From positions 806,001-870,000 of the forward strand of contig NZ_JAABLQ010000001.1 in the NCBI RefSeq assembly GCF_009915765.1: a DNA stretch of 64,000 nt. The letters are read 5' to 3'. The number at the start of each line of letters is the position of its first letter. Positions within the stretch are counted from its first letter, which is position 1. Origin of the DNA: Pannonibacter sp. XCT-53. Lineage in GTDB: Bacteria > Pseudomonadota > Alphaproteobacteria > Rhizobiales > Stappiaceae. The notes below the pieces were generated by a model, which worked only from the letters and a program-made list of their open reading frames with translations, was not told the origin of the DNA and did no database searches. Shown here piece by piece: positions 55,036 through 63,959 of this stretch. Position numbers and translations under genes: made by a program.

Positions 55036-55206
55036 GGTGAGCCCTTTCATAGGATTAGAGATGTTTCGTCAGAACCCTGACGTGACTTTGGGTAGCGATT
55101 TTGAAAGGGAGATAGGTTCAGAACGCGGTATCAATCGCGTAGAGACAAAAGCTCGGCAGACAAATATCGATGACCCTTATTTAAAGATCATGGGGTCTTG
55201 TGTCAA
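55036..55206 (-). promoter_or_regulatory. Promoter and long 5' leader of the cold-shock gene
   Basis: On the minus strand a perfect -35 TTGACA (55206-55201) and a TTAAAT/TAAATA -10 (around 55184-55178) are spaced 16-17 bp apart. Transcription would start near 55170, giving a leader of about 135 nt before ATG 55035. The leader is AT-rich compared with the window. Long csp leaders can act as thermosensitive RNA elements. Confidence 0.65.
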
Positions 55207-55663
55207 GGTCGCAATTCTATTTTTGATTGTTTTTTGCCGCGCCCCGGTTTTCGTGTGAAAATTATGGCAAATTGCGAGCAGAATTTCGTCCCTGTCACCG
55301 ATGATCTTTTGTCTGCGGCCCCGGCCAGGAACAGGGGGCTGATCCTGGCGAGATCTTGCGGAAATCTGGCTGTGGATCCTCGCAAGATCTGACAGGGATC
55401 CGGGTCCTCAGGCGTGGGGCCGAGACGGCACGTCCGAACGCTCCGTCGGGCGTTGCCGTTGCGAGACGCCGAAGGGCAGGGCAGGCGGGCCAGCCGGTGC
55501 CGGCCCGCGCTGCCCGTGTCGGCGGGCTGCGCCGGTTGCGGTCCCGCCTGCATTCCGCCGGCGTTCCGCTTGGGGTCTGCTTGCGTTTTGCTCCCGGTTC
55601 GCTCCCGGTTCGCTCCCGGTTCGCTCGCCGGCGGGGGCGGTCCGGACCGGGTGTCGCGGCTGG
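55207..55663. other. 457-bp gap with inverted repeat and 11-bp tandem repeat
   Basis: A perfect 10-bp inverted repeat AGATCTTGCG (55351-55360) / CGCAAGATCT (55381-55390) with a 20-bp spacer is the main signal. Three copies of gctcccggttc (55590-55622) and a degenerate fourth precede the DUF2147 stop. No gene is credible. Confidence 0.55.
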
Positions 55664-56128
55664 CTATTTCACGCGCGTCCAGGTCTCGCCCTTGCACAGC
55701 AGGCCGCCCATCACGCAGCCTTCCAGCTTCAGCTTGTCGTTGCCGTCCATCTGGATGAAGCCGGTGTAGGTCTCGCCGTCCTCGGCATTGTAGACCTTGC
55801 CCTTCCACTGGCCGTCCTTGCCCGTCGGCTTCATGCCGATCACCGTCTGGCTGCCCAGCAGCGGCCGGCTGCGCTTGGCCTCGTCCGGGTTCTTGTCGTC
55901 GTTGCGCGGATCCTTGAGCCAGACCAGCGTGCCGCAGAGCGCGTCGCCGCAAGGGGCGATCTTGATGCGCGAGGTGCCCGTCGGACGGGCCCACTCGCCC
56001 TTGGCTTCGGCGGCGGCCGCCGGGGCCGGGGTCATGGTCAGGGTGAAGGTCACGGTGACGGCGGCTGCGGCCGTCAACAGCAAGGCGGAGGCGAGGCCCT
56101 TCAGGCCTGCCCGGACAGTCATGGTCAT
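55664..56128 (-). CDS. DUF2147 family periplasmic protein
   Basis: A 154-residue protein with a signal peptide (about 1-40, hydrophobic core ALLLTAAAAVTVTFTLT, ending APAAAAEA). The mature part GEWARPTGTSRIKIAPCG and GTLVWLKDPRNDDKN, with later KLKLEGCVMGGLLCKGETW, matches DUF2147, a small beta-barrel family of unknown function. Four cysteines may form two disulfides. A ribosome site gggaggag precedes ATG 56128. Confidence 0.9.
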   Translation of the reverse strand: MTMTVRAGLKGLASALLLTAAAAVTVTFTLTMTPAPAAAAEAKGEWARPTGTSRIKIAPCGDALCGTLVWLKDPRNDDKNPDEAKRSRPLLGSQTVIGMKPTGKDGQWKGKVYNAEDGETYTGFIQMDGNDKLKLEGCVMGGLLCKGETWTRVK

Positions 56129-56149
56129 GCGTATCTCCTCCCGGGATGT

Positions 56150-56169
56150 TTCCCTTAACGCAAAGGGAA
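56150..56169. promoter_or_regulatory. Inverted repeat TTCCCTT-N6-AAGGGAA
   Basis: A perfect 7-bp inverted repeat lies 22 bp upstream of the DUF2147 start, between it and the divergent LysE gene. A third AAGGGAA is at 56208-56214. This could be an operator for either gene; the regulator is unknown. Confidence 0.35.
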
Positions 56170-56382
56170 GGCTACGCGCTTTGTCCGGGGCTGAAAAGTC
56201 GTGCCGTAAGGGAAGGGCGTCGCGTTTCTCCGCCGCGCCCGCCCAGTGGCCGCGCCCCCGTTCGCCGCGCCCTTTTCCAAGGCACGCCGGACTTGCCTGC
56301 CGGGACCGGTCTGCCCTAGATCGCTGTCGGGCGTCTGATCCAGATCAACGACGGATGCGAGGCATCGTGGCATGGCTGCGGC

Positions 56383-56967
56383 ATGACCCTTGAGACCTTC
56401 CTTCTGGGGGCGACGGCGCTGCTTGCGACGCCTGGCCCCACCAACACGCTGCTGGCGACCTCCGGGGCCGGCCGTGGCGTCCTGCGCTCGCTGCCGCTGC
56501 TGGCGGGCGAGATCGGCGGCTATGTGCTGGCAATCCTGATCCTGCGCGAGGGCGTCGGCCCGGCCATTGCTGCCGTGCCGGCCTTCGAGACGGCGCTGCG
56601 CCTGGCCGTCTCCGGCTATCTTCTCTATCTGGCGCTGCGCCTGTGGCGGTTCGGCGCGACGGCGGAGGCAGGCGGCGGGCCGATCGGCGTCCGCCGCGTC
56701 TTCGTCACCACGCTGCTCAATCCCAAGGCGATCATCTTCGCCTTCACGCTGATCCCGGCCGAGGCGGACGGGCTGGCGCTGCTGCCCTGGATGGGCAGCC
56801 TGGCCGCGCTGATCCTCTGTGCCGGGGGGCTGTGGATCCTGGCCGGCTCGGCGATGGCGCGGGGTCTGTCCGGGCGGGTGTCGGGCCGGATCGGCTACCG
56901 GTTCAGCGCGCTGGTGCTGGCGCTGCTCGCCGGCATGGTCAGCGCCCACGCCTTCACGCTGGGCTGA
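56383..56967 (+). CDS. LysE/RhtB family amino acid exporter
   Basis: A 194-residue membrane protein with about six segments. The start MTLETFLLGATALLATPGPT, with the TPGP motif, is typical of LysE/RhtB exporters, as is VFVTTLLNPKAIIFAFTLIP. The substrate, an amino acid or homoserine lactone, is unknown. It is monocistronic and convergent with lacI. Confidence 0.88.
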   Translation: MTLETFLLGATALLATPGPTNTLLATSGAGRGVLRSLPLLAGEIGGYVLAILILREGVGPAIAAVPAFETALRLAVSGYLLYLALRLWRFGATAEAGGGPIGVRRVFVTTLLNPKAIIFAFTLIPAEADGLALLPWMGSLAALILCAGGLWILAGSAMARGLSGRVSGRIGYRFSALVLALLAGMVSAHAFTLG

Positions 56968-57007
56968 CCGGCCGGGGGGCTGCACCCGCGCCGGTTCGTG
57001 TGGGTGC

Positions 57008-58015
57008 TCAGGCCGGCTGGCGCGGGGCCGCCGTGCTGCCGCGCACCACCAGGTCAACCGGCAGCACCGTGTCGTCCATCGCCGTCTCGCCCTTCAGCCG
57101 GGCGAGCAACCGTTCGGCGGCCAGCCGTCCGATGTCATGGCGCGGCTGGCGGATCGTGGTCAGCGGCGGCGACATATGCGCCACCAGCTCGATGTCGTCG
57201 AAGCCGACGACCGAGACATCCTCCGGCACCTTCAGCCCGTGCCGCTGCACCTCGCCGATGAAGCCGCAGGCCATCGGGTCAGAGGCGAAGAACATCGCCG
57301 TCGGCCGGGTTGCGGCCGGCAGGTCAAGCCAGCGCCGGGCTGCGTCCCGGCCCGAATTGAGGCTGAAATCGCCGATCTGCAGCGCGTCCCCCGCCAGGGC
57401 GAGGCCATGGCGCGTCAAGGCCTCCTCAGTTCCTGACAGACGCGCCTCGGTCAGCACGTTGCCGCGTGGCCCGCTGACATGGCCAATCCGCCTGTGTCCA
57501 AGCGCGACCAGATGATCGATGGCCAGCCCGGCCGCCGCCCGGTTGTCGATCTTCACACGCGGGGCGGCCAGTCCCGGGATCCATTCGCAGGCCACCACCA
57601 CCGGCACCTTGCCCTTCAGCTCCTCCGCTGGCAGCCGTCCGTCCAGCGCGATCAGGCCGTCGGCTCGGCCAGGCTCGGCATAGTCGATCAGCGCCTGTGC
57701 GCTGGTGCGGCAGGTGTCGGCAACCAGCAGATTGTAGCCGGCTTCCCCCAGCACGGCGGCAATGCCGGACAGGATTTCGGAGAAGAACGGGTTGGCGAGG
57801 TTCGGCACCAGCGCCACGATGCTGCCGGTGCGCTGATGCCGCAGGTTGCGGGCGGCAAGGTTCAGCCGATATCCGGTTGTGCGGATCGCCTCCTGCACGG
57901 CCTCGCGCGTGTCCGAGCTGACGAGATCCGGATTGCTCAGCACGCGGCTCACCGTGGCGGTGGACACACCGGCCACACGGGCTACGTCACTGATTTTCGG
58001 CCTGTTTGGTCTCAT
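57008..58015 (-). CDS. LacI family transcriptional regulator
   Basis: A 335-residue repressor. The N-terminal HTH is KISDVARVAGVSTATVSRVL, followed by the periplasmic-binding-protein-like ligand domain (IVALVPNLANPFFSEILSGI). It is divergent from the carbohydrate operon, and two LacI-type operators lie between them, so it is the likely regulator of that operon. The effector sugar is not known. Confidence 0.93.
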   Translation of the reverse strand: MRPNRPKISDVARVAGVSTATVSRVLSNPDLVSSDTREAVQEAIRTTGYRLNLAARNLRHQRTGSIVALVPNLANPFFSEILSGIAAVLGEAGYNLLVADTCRTSAQALIDYAEPGRADGLIALDGRLPAEELKGKVPVVVACEWIPGLAAPRVKIDNRAAAGLAIDHLVALGHRRIGHVSGPRGNVLTEARLSGTEEALTRHGLALAGDALQIGDFSLNSGRDAARRWLDLPAATRPTAMFFASDPMACGFIGEVQRHGLKVPEDVSVVGFDDIELVAHMSPPLTTIRQPRHDIGRLAAERLLARLKGETAMDDTVLPVDLVVRGSTAAPRQPA

Positions 58016-58078
58016 GGCCCTGTCTTACGACGCCTGCGGGGCAGGCTCAATCCCAAAAATCACCGCCAAAATTGTTCT

Positions 58079-58124
58079 TGCAACCGATTACATTTGCATA
58101 ATACCGTTCTTGCAAACGATTACA
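58079..58124. promoter_or_regulatory. Two LacI-type operators in the divergent promoter
   Basis: TGCAACCGATTACA (58079-58092) and TGCAAACGATTACA (58111-58124) are near-identical 14-bp half-palindromic LacI boxes (reverse TGTAATCGTTTGCA), 32 bp apart, about three helical turns. A -10-like CATAAT (58097-58102) lies between them. They fit repression by the adjacent LacI protein. Confidence 0.75.
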
Positions 58125-58164
58125 TTGTGCAGTGCACAGCACGCACTCGCTCAGGGAGGAGCAG

Positions 58165-59226
58165 ATGCGGACACTCAAGGGGCCGGGCCTCTTTCTCGCC
58201 CAGTTCGCGGGCGATGCCGCGCCATTCAATTCATGGGAGGCGATCACCCGCTGGGCGGCGGACTGCGGCTATGCCGGCGTCCAGGTGCCGACGCTCGATG
58301 CCCGGCTGATCGACCTCGACAAGGCCGCTGCCTCCAAGGGCTATTGCGACGACTGGGCCGGTCAGGCGCGCGACAACGGCGTCGAGGTGACGGAGTTCTC
58401 CACCCATCTGCAGGGCCAGCTGGTCGCCGTGCATCCGGCCTATGACACGCTGTTCGACGCCTTTGCGCCGGAGGCGCTGCGCGGCCGGCCGGCGGCGCGC
58501 GCCGAATGGGCGGTGGAGCAGGTGAAGAAGACGCTCACCGCCTCGCGTCACCTCGGGCTGTCGGCGATGGCCTCCTTCTCCGGCGCGCTCGCCTGGCCCT
58601 ATGTCTACCCCTGGCCGCAGCGCCCCGCCGGGCTCATCGAGGAAGCCTTTGACGAGCTCGCCCGCCGCTGGCGGCCGATCCTCGACCATGCCGAGGACTG
58701 CGGCGTCGACATCGCCTACGAGATCCACCCGGGCGAGGACCTGTTCGACGGCGACACCTACGAGATGTTCCTCCAGCGGGTCGGCGGCCATGCCCGCGCC
58801 TGCATGCTCTACGATCCGTCGCATTACGTGTTGCAGGCGCTCGACTATCTCGACCACCTCGACATCTACGGCGAGCGCATCCGTATGTTCCACGTCAAGG
58901 ATGCAGAGTTCAACCCGACCGGACGCAAGGGCGTCTATGGCGGCTACCAGTCCTGGGTCAACCGCGCCGGCCGCTTCCGCAGCCTCGGCGACGGCCAGAT
59001 CGACTTTGGTGCCATCTTCTCCAAGCTCGCCGCGATGGATTTCCCCGGCTGGGCCGTCGTCGAGTGGGAATGCTGCCTCAAGCATCCCGAGGACGGCGCC
59101 CGCGAGGGGGCAGCCTTCGTGCGCGATCACATTATCCGCGTCACGGAGCGGGCCTTCGACGATTTCGCCGCCGCCGGCACCGACCGGGCGGCCAATCGCC
59201 GGCTTCTCGGGCTGGAGGGGGCATGA
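58165..59226 (+). CDS. Sugar phosphate isomerase/epimerase (TIM barrel)
   Basis: A 353-residue xylose isomerase-like TIM-barrel enzyme. Likely metal ligands occur in AYEIHPGEDLF, YDPSHYVLQ, FHVKDAEFNPTG and AVVEWECC. It probably isomerises or epimerises a sugar or a keto intermediate. The ribosome site agggaggag supports ATG 58165. It is the first gene of the operon and its stop overlaps the start of the next gene. The substrate cannot be read. Confidence 0.88.
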   Translation: MRTLKGPGLFLAQFAGDAAPFNSWEAITRWAADCGYAGVQVPTLDARLIDLDKAAASKGYCDDWAGQARDNGVEVTEFSTHLQGQLVAVHPAYDTLFDAFAPEALRGRPAARAEWAVEQVKKTLTASRHLGLSAMASFSGALAWPYVYPWPQRPAGLIEEAFDELARRWRPILDHAEDCGVDIAYEIHPGEDLFDGDTYEMFLQRVGGHARACMLYDPSHYVLQALDYLDHLDIYGERIRMFHVKDAEFNPTGRKGVYGGYQSWVNRAGRFRSLGDGQIDFGAIFSKLAAMDFPGWAVVEWECCLKHPEDGAREGAAFVRDHIIRVTERAFDDFAAAGTDRAANRRLLGLEGA

Positions 59227-60395
59227 TGCGGCCGCTGCGTCTGGGTATGGTGGGTGGCGGGCAGGGGGCCTTCATCGGCGCCGTGCACCGCATGGCCGCG
59301 CGCCTTGATGGCGCCTTCACGCTCGTCGCCGGCGCGCTCTCGTCGGCGCCGGACCGGGCCCGCGCCTCTGGCGCCGAGCTTGGCCTCGATCCGGCCCGCA
59401 CCTATACGAGCTTCGAGGAGATGGCGAAACGCGAGGCCCGGCGCAAGGACGGTATCGAGGCGGTGGCGATCGTCACGCCCAATCACCTCCACGCTGAACC
59501 CGCGATGGCCTTCCTGCGTCGCGGCATCCACGTCATCTGCGATAAGCCGCTGACCGCGACCATGGCCGAGGCCAGGCAGTTGGCCCGGGCGGCGGAAAAG
59601 TCCGGCGCGCTCTTCATCCTCACGCACAATTACACCGGCTATCCGATGGTGCGGCAGGCCCGCGCCATGGTCGCGGCCGGCGACATTGGCCAGCTGCGCC
59701 TCGTCCAGGTCGAATATGCCCAGGACTGGCTCACCGAGCGGGTGGAGGCGACCGGCTCCCGGCAGGCCGAATGGCGCACCGACCCGGCCCGCTCCGGCCA
59801 GGGCGGCGCGCTTGGCGACATCGGCACCCATGCCTTCAACCTCGCCGCCTTTGTCACCGGCGAGGATCCTGCGGCCCTCTCGGCGGATCTTTCCAGCTTC
59901 GTGCCCGGCCGTCCGCTCGATGACAACGCCCATATCCTGCTGCGCTATGCCTCGGGCGCGCGCGGCATGCTCTGGGCCAGCCAGGTGGCACCGGGCAACG
60001 AGAATGGCCTGCGCCTGCGCGTCTATGGCGACCGCGGCGGACTGGAGTGGAGCCAGGAAGAGCCGAACCGCCTCTGGTTCACCCCCTTCGGCGAGCAGAA
60101 GCGGCTGATCACCCGGGGCGGGGCGGGCGTGCTCGCCCCCGCCGCCCGCGTCACCCGCGTGCCGGCCGGCCACCCGGAAGGCTATCTCGAGGCCTTCGCC
60201 ACGCTCTATCTCGAGGCCGCGCGGGCCATCCACGCCCGCCAGGCCGCGACTGGAACAGGAACTGGGACTGGGACTGGGACTGGGCCCGACCCGGCCGTCA
60301 CCTATCCGACGCTGGACGACGGCCTCAAGGGCATGCGCTTCATCGCTGCCGCCGTTGCCTCGTCGAAGCGCAACGCCGCCTGGGTGTCGCTGTGA
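59223..60395 (+). CDS. Gfo/Idh/MocA family oxidoreductase
   Basis: A 390-residue NAD(P)-dependent dehydrogenase. The Rossmann motif is GMVGGGQGAFIGAVH, the family-defining lysine is in VICDKPLTATMAEA, and GGALGDIGTHAFNLAAFV carries the usual GDIGTH-like motif. Near residue 345 a Gly-Thr run is encoded by a hexamer microsatellite at about 60248-60290. It overlaps the epimerase gene by 4 nt (ATGA). With the epimerase it probably oxidises the transported sugar. Confidence 0.88.
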   Translation: MMRPLRLGMVGGGQGAFIGAVHRMAARLDGAFTLVAGALSSAPDRARASGAELGLDPARTYTSFEEMAKREARRKDGIEAVAIVTPNHLHAEPAMAFLRRGIHVICDKPLTATMAEARQLARAAEKSGALFILTHNYTGYPMVRQARAMVAAGDIGQLRLVQVEYAQDWLTERVEATGSRQAEWRTDPARSGQGGALGDIGTHAFNLAAFVTGEDPAALSADLSSFVPGRPLDDNAHILLRYASGARGMLWASQVAPGNENGLRLRVYGDRGGLEWSQEEPNRLWFTPFGEQKRLITRGGAGVLAPAARVTRVPAGHPEGYLEAFATLYLEAARAIHARQAATGTGTGTGTGTGPDPAVTYPTLDDGLKGMRFIAAAVASSKRNAAWVSL

Positions 60396-61951
60396 GCGCG
60401 CCCGTCGCCCCGGCCCCGGCCCCGGCCGCGGCTTCAGCTCCGGTTCTGGCCTTGTCCGGCGTGCGCAAGAGCTTCGGCCCCATCGAGATCCTGCATGGCA
60501 TCGACTTCGACCTTCGCCCCGGCGAGGTTCATGCCCTCATCGGCGAGAACGGCGCCGGCAAGTCGACGGTCATGAAGATCCTCGGCGGTTATCTCGCGCC
60601 GTCATCGGGTTCCGTTTGTCTTGATGGACATGAAACGATCTTCTCCGGCGGCGCGGAGGCGGAGGCGCGCGGCGTTGTCGTCATCCATCAGGAGTTCAAC
60701 CTCGCGCCGGACCTGACCGTTGCCCAAAACATCTGGCTCGGGCGCGAGCGCGGCGGCTTTTTCCTCGACCATGCCGCCATGCGCGCCGACACCGCCCGCC
60801 TGCTGGCCGACCTTGACTGCGCGGTCAGTCCGGACGCCCGCATCCGGGATCTGCCCGTCAGCGACCGCCAGATGGTCGAGATCGCCAAGGCCCTGTCGCG
60901 CAAGGCCCGCGTCCTGATCATGGACGAGCCCTCGGCCGTGCTCACCCACCGCGAGGTGGCCGTGCTTTTCCGCCAGATCGAGCGCCTCAGGGCTGCGGGA
61001 ACCGCGATCCTCTACACCTCGCACCGTCTTGACGAGGTCAGTCATCTCGCCGACCGCATCACGGTGCTGCGCGACGGCGCGGTCGTCCGCCGGGCCGTCC
61101 GGGGCGAGCTCACCGAGGATGGCATGGCCACCGCCATGGTCGGCCGGGACCTGTCCGACATCTTCCCGCCGCGCCGCAGCGCCTTCGGCGATGTGGTGCT
61201 GCAGCTGGAGCGCTTCAGCGTGCCGCCGCTGGTGAGCGACGTCAGCCTGAGCCTGCGCCGGGGCGAGGTGCTTGGTATTGCCGGCCTCGTCGGCTCCGGC
61301 CGCACCGAGCTTGCTGAAGGCATTGCCGGCCTGCGCTCCCATCTCGGCACGGTCCGGCGCAACGGGCAGCCCGTGTCGCTGCCGACGCCCCGCTCTGCCA
61401 CCGCGCAGGGCATTGCCTATCTCACCGAGGACCGCAAGGAGCGCGGGTTGCTGCTTGGCAAGAGCTTGCGCGAGAACCTCACCTTGTCCGCGCTCGAGCG
61501 CTTCGGGTTGCTGCTGGTGTCGCGGGACCGTGAGGAGGTCGCCCTCGATGCGGCCATCCGCGACTTCGACATTCGCGCCCCGCGCCGGGACATGAAGGTG
61601 GGCAACCTCTCCGGCGGCAACCAGCAGAAGCTCCTGCTCGCCAAGACCCTGCTGCCCGGCCCCGAGGTGATCCTGATCGACGAGCCGACGCGCGGCATCG
61701 ACATCGGCACCAAGAGCCAGATCTACGCCTTCATCGACCGGCTTGCCCGCGAGGGGCGCAGCGTCATCGTCATTTCCTCCGACATGCCCGAAATCCTCGG
61801 CCTGTCCGACCGGGTGCTCGTGATGCGGCAGGGCCGCGTGGCCGGCGAACTCGCGGGCGAGGAGATCAACGAGACCGCCGTGGTGCGGCTCATCATGGGC
61901 ACATCCGCCTCCCGCTCCAGCGAGCCAGCCAGCGAGACTGTTCATGTCTGA
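60392..61951 (+). CDS. Sugar ABC transporter ATP-binding protein (RbsA type)
   Basis: A 519-residue duplicated ATPase of the CUT2 class. The first half has Walker A GENGAGKST, Q-loop IHQEFNLAP, signature LPVSDRQMVEIAKAL and Walker B VLIMDEPSAVLT. The second half has the degenerate GLVGSGRTEL Walker A, LSGGNQQKLLLAKTL and VILIDEPTRGID. It starts with GTG 60392 in a GTGA overlap with the oxidoreductase stop. Confidence 0.92.
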   Translation: MSAPVAPAPAPAAASAPVLALSGVRKSFGPIEILHGIDFDLRPGEVHALIGENGAGKSTVMKILGGYLAPSSGSVCLDGHETIFSGGAEAEARGVVVIHQEFNLAPDLTVAQNIWLGRERGGFFLDHAAMRADTARLLADLDCAVSPDARIRDLPVSDRQMVEIAKALSRKARVLIMDEPSAVLTHREVAVLFRQIERLRAAGTAILYTSHRLDEVSHLADRITVLRDGAVVRRAVRGELTEDGMATAMVGRDLSDIFPPRRSAFGDVVLQLERFSVPPLVSDVSLSLRRGEVLGIAGLVGSGRTELAEGIAGLRSHLGTVRRNGQPVSLPTPRSATAQGIAYLTEDRKERGLLLGKSLRENLTLSALERFGLLLVSRDREEVALDAAIRDFDIRAPRRDMKVGNLSGGNQQKLLLAKTLLPGPEVILIDEPTRGIDIGTKSQIYAFIDRLAREGRSVIVISSDMPEILGLSDRVLVMRQGRVAGELAGEEINETAVVRLIMGTSASRSSEPASETVHV

Positions 61952-62960
61952 CGTCACCCACGCCCCCCAGGCCGCCCGTTCGCCCGGTTTTGCCCGCTTC
62001 AGCCTGTCGGCGCTCGGGCCGCTGGCGGCGCTCATCGTCCTCGTCATCGCCGGGGCCCTGCTTAACGACAATTTCCTGTCGGCCGGCAACATCACCAACG
62101 TGCTCGCCCGGTCCGCCTTCATCGGCATGATCGCGGTCGGCATGACCTTCGTCATCACCTCCGGCGGGCTCGACCTGTCGGTCGGCTCCATGGCCGCCTT
62201 CATCGCCGGCATGATGATCCTCGCCATGAACGCGCTGGTGCCGGTGCTCGGCGTCGGCGTGCCGCTTGTGCTGGCCGGCATGGCGGTTGCCATCGCCGTC
62301 GGTCTTCTCGCCGGGCTTGGCAATGGCCTCCTGATCACCCGGGCCGGCATCGAGCCCTTCATCGTCACCCTCGGCACCATGGGCATCTTCCGCTCGCTGG
62401 TGACCTGGATCGCCGATGGCGGCACGCTCAGCCTCGACTTCGCCGCCCGCCAGTTCTACCGGCCGGTCTATTACGACGGTCTCTTCGGCATCGCCTGGCC
62501 GATCCTGGTCTTTGCGCTGGTGGCGATCCTCGGCGAAATCGCCATGCGCCACATGCGCTTCGGTCGCTACTGCGAAGCAATCGGTTCCAATGAAAAGGTT
62601 GCGCGCTACTCGGCCGTCAATGTCGCCCAGGTGCAGCTGATGACCTATGTGGTGCTCGGCCTTCTGGTCGGCCTTGCCACCATTCTCTATGTGCCGCGCC
62701 TTGGCTCGGCCTCGGGCTCGACCGGCCTCCTGTGGGAGCTGGAGGCGATTGCCGCCGTGATCATCGGCGGCACGGCCCTGAAGGGCGGCTATGGCCGCGT
62801 CTGGGGCACGGTCGTGGGCGTCATCATTCTCAGCCTCATCGACAACATTCTCAATCTGGCCGACCTGGTCTCGCCCTATCTCAACGGCGCGATCCAGGGG
62901 GTCATCATCGTCCTCGCTGTGGTTCTGCAGCGGGGCAAGGGATCCGCCGAAGGGCGGTGA
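61944..62960 (+). CDS. Sugar ABC transporter permease (RbsC type)
   Basis: A 338-residue inner-membrane permease with about eight to ten segments. Family features are VGMTFVITSGGLDLSVGSMA and GRYCEAIGSNEKVARYSAVN, which carries the EAA-like ATPase contact. It overlaps the ATPase gene by 8 nt and is followed 23 bp later by the binding-protein gene. Order ATPase, permease, binding protein is a standard CUT2 operon. Confidence 0.92.
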   Translation: MSDVTHAPQAARSPGFARFSLSALGPLAALIVLVIAGALLNDNFLSAGNITNVLARSAFIGMIAVGMTFVITSGGLDLSVGSMAAFIAGMMILAMNALVPVLGVGVPLVLAGMAVAIAVGLLAGLGNGLLITRAGIEPFIVTLGTMGIFRSLVTWIADGGTLSLDFAARQFYRPVYYDGLFGIAWPILVFALVAILGEIAMRHMRFGRYCEAIGSNEKVARYSAVNVAQVQLMTYVVLGLLVGLATILYVPRLGSASGSTGLLWELEAIAAVIIGGTALKGGYGRVWGTVVGVIILSLIDNILNLADLVSPYLNGAIQGVIIVLAVVLQRGKGSAEGR

Positions 62961-62983
62961 TAAAGCAAGGGAGGAGCTTTGCC

Positions 62984-63943
62984 ATGAACCACAAGACAAT
63001 CCTGGCCGGAGTCGCGGCCGTGCTGATGACCCTCGGTCTCGGCAGTGCCGCGCAGGCGGAGGGCAAGACCTACACCATCGGCGTGTCGATCCCCTCGGCC
63101 ACGCATGGCTTCATGGGCGGCCTCAACTGGCACGCCCAGCAGACCATCAACCGGCTCGAGGAGACCTATCCGCAGCTCGACTTCGTGCTGGCGACCGCAG
63201 GGGAGGCGGGCAAGCAGGTGGACGATCTGGAGGACATGCTCGCCACGCGCAACATCGACGGCCTCGTCGTGCTGCCCTTCGAGAGCGAGCCGCTGACCGG
63301 TCCGGTCAAGGCCGTCAAGGACGCCGGCAAGTGGGTCACCGTCGTTGACCGCGGCCTGTCGGTCGAGGGCATCGAGGATCTCTATGTCGCCGGCGACAAC
63401 ACCGCTTTCGGCAAGGTGGCGGGCGAGTATTTCCGCGCCAACCTGAAGAGCGGTGCCAAGATCGTCGTCCTGCGCGGCATCCCGACCACCCTCGACAACG
63501 AGCGCGTCGCCGCCTTCGAGACGGCGCTCGAAGGCTCCGGCATCGAGATCCTCGACAAGCAGCACGGCAACTGGAACCGCGACGACGCCTTCCAGGTGAT
63601 GCAGGACTACCTGTCCAAGTACAGCCAGATCGATGCGGTCTGGGCTGCCGATGACGACATGGCCATCGGCGTGCTCGAAGCCATCGCCCAGGCCAAGCGC
63701 CAGGACGAGATGTGGGTTGTCGGCGGTGCCGGCATGAAGGAGATCATCAAGCGCATCATGGACGGCGACAAGCAGATCCCGGTCAACGTCACCTATCCGC
63801 CGGCGCTGATTTCCTCCGCCATCGAGATGACGGCCCTGCGCTTCGTCTCCGACGCTCCGGTCTACGGCCGCTTCATCATCGGCTCGACCCTGATCACCAG
63901 GGACAACGCGGCCCGTTTCTACTATCCGGACAGCCCGTTCTGA
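62984..63943 (+). CDS. Sugar ABC transporter substrate-binding protein (RbsB type)
   Basis: A 319-residue periplasmic protein with a signal peptide (MNHKTILAGVAAVLMTLGLG ... AQAEG). Mature features are YTIGVSIPSATHGFMGGLNW, LVVLPFESEPLTGPVKAV and VTVVDRGLS, typical of ribose-type binding proteins. The ribosome site aagggaggag precedes ATG 62984. It completes the LacI-regulated import operon. The ligand is a sugar or polyol that I cannot name. Confidence 0.92.
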   Translation: MNHKTILAGVAAVLMTLGLGSAAQAEGKTYTIGVSIPSATHGFMGGLNWHAQQTINRLEETYPQLDFVLATAGEAGKQVDDLEDMLATRNIDGLVVLPFESEPLTGPVKAVKDAGKWVTVVDRGLSVEGIEDLYVAGDNTAFGKVAGEYFRANLKSGAKIVVLRGIPTTLDNERVAAFETALEGSGIEILDKQHGNWNRDDAFQVMQDYLSKYSQIDAVWAADDDMAIGVLEAIAQAKRQDEMWVVGGAGMKEIIKRIMDGDKQIPVNVTYPPALISSAIEMTALRFVSDAPVYGRFIIGSTLITRDNAARFYYPDSPF

Positions 63944-63959
63944 TCTGATCATCCGACAT

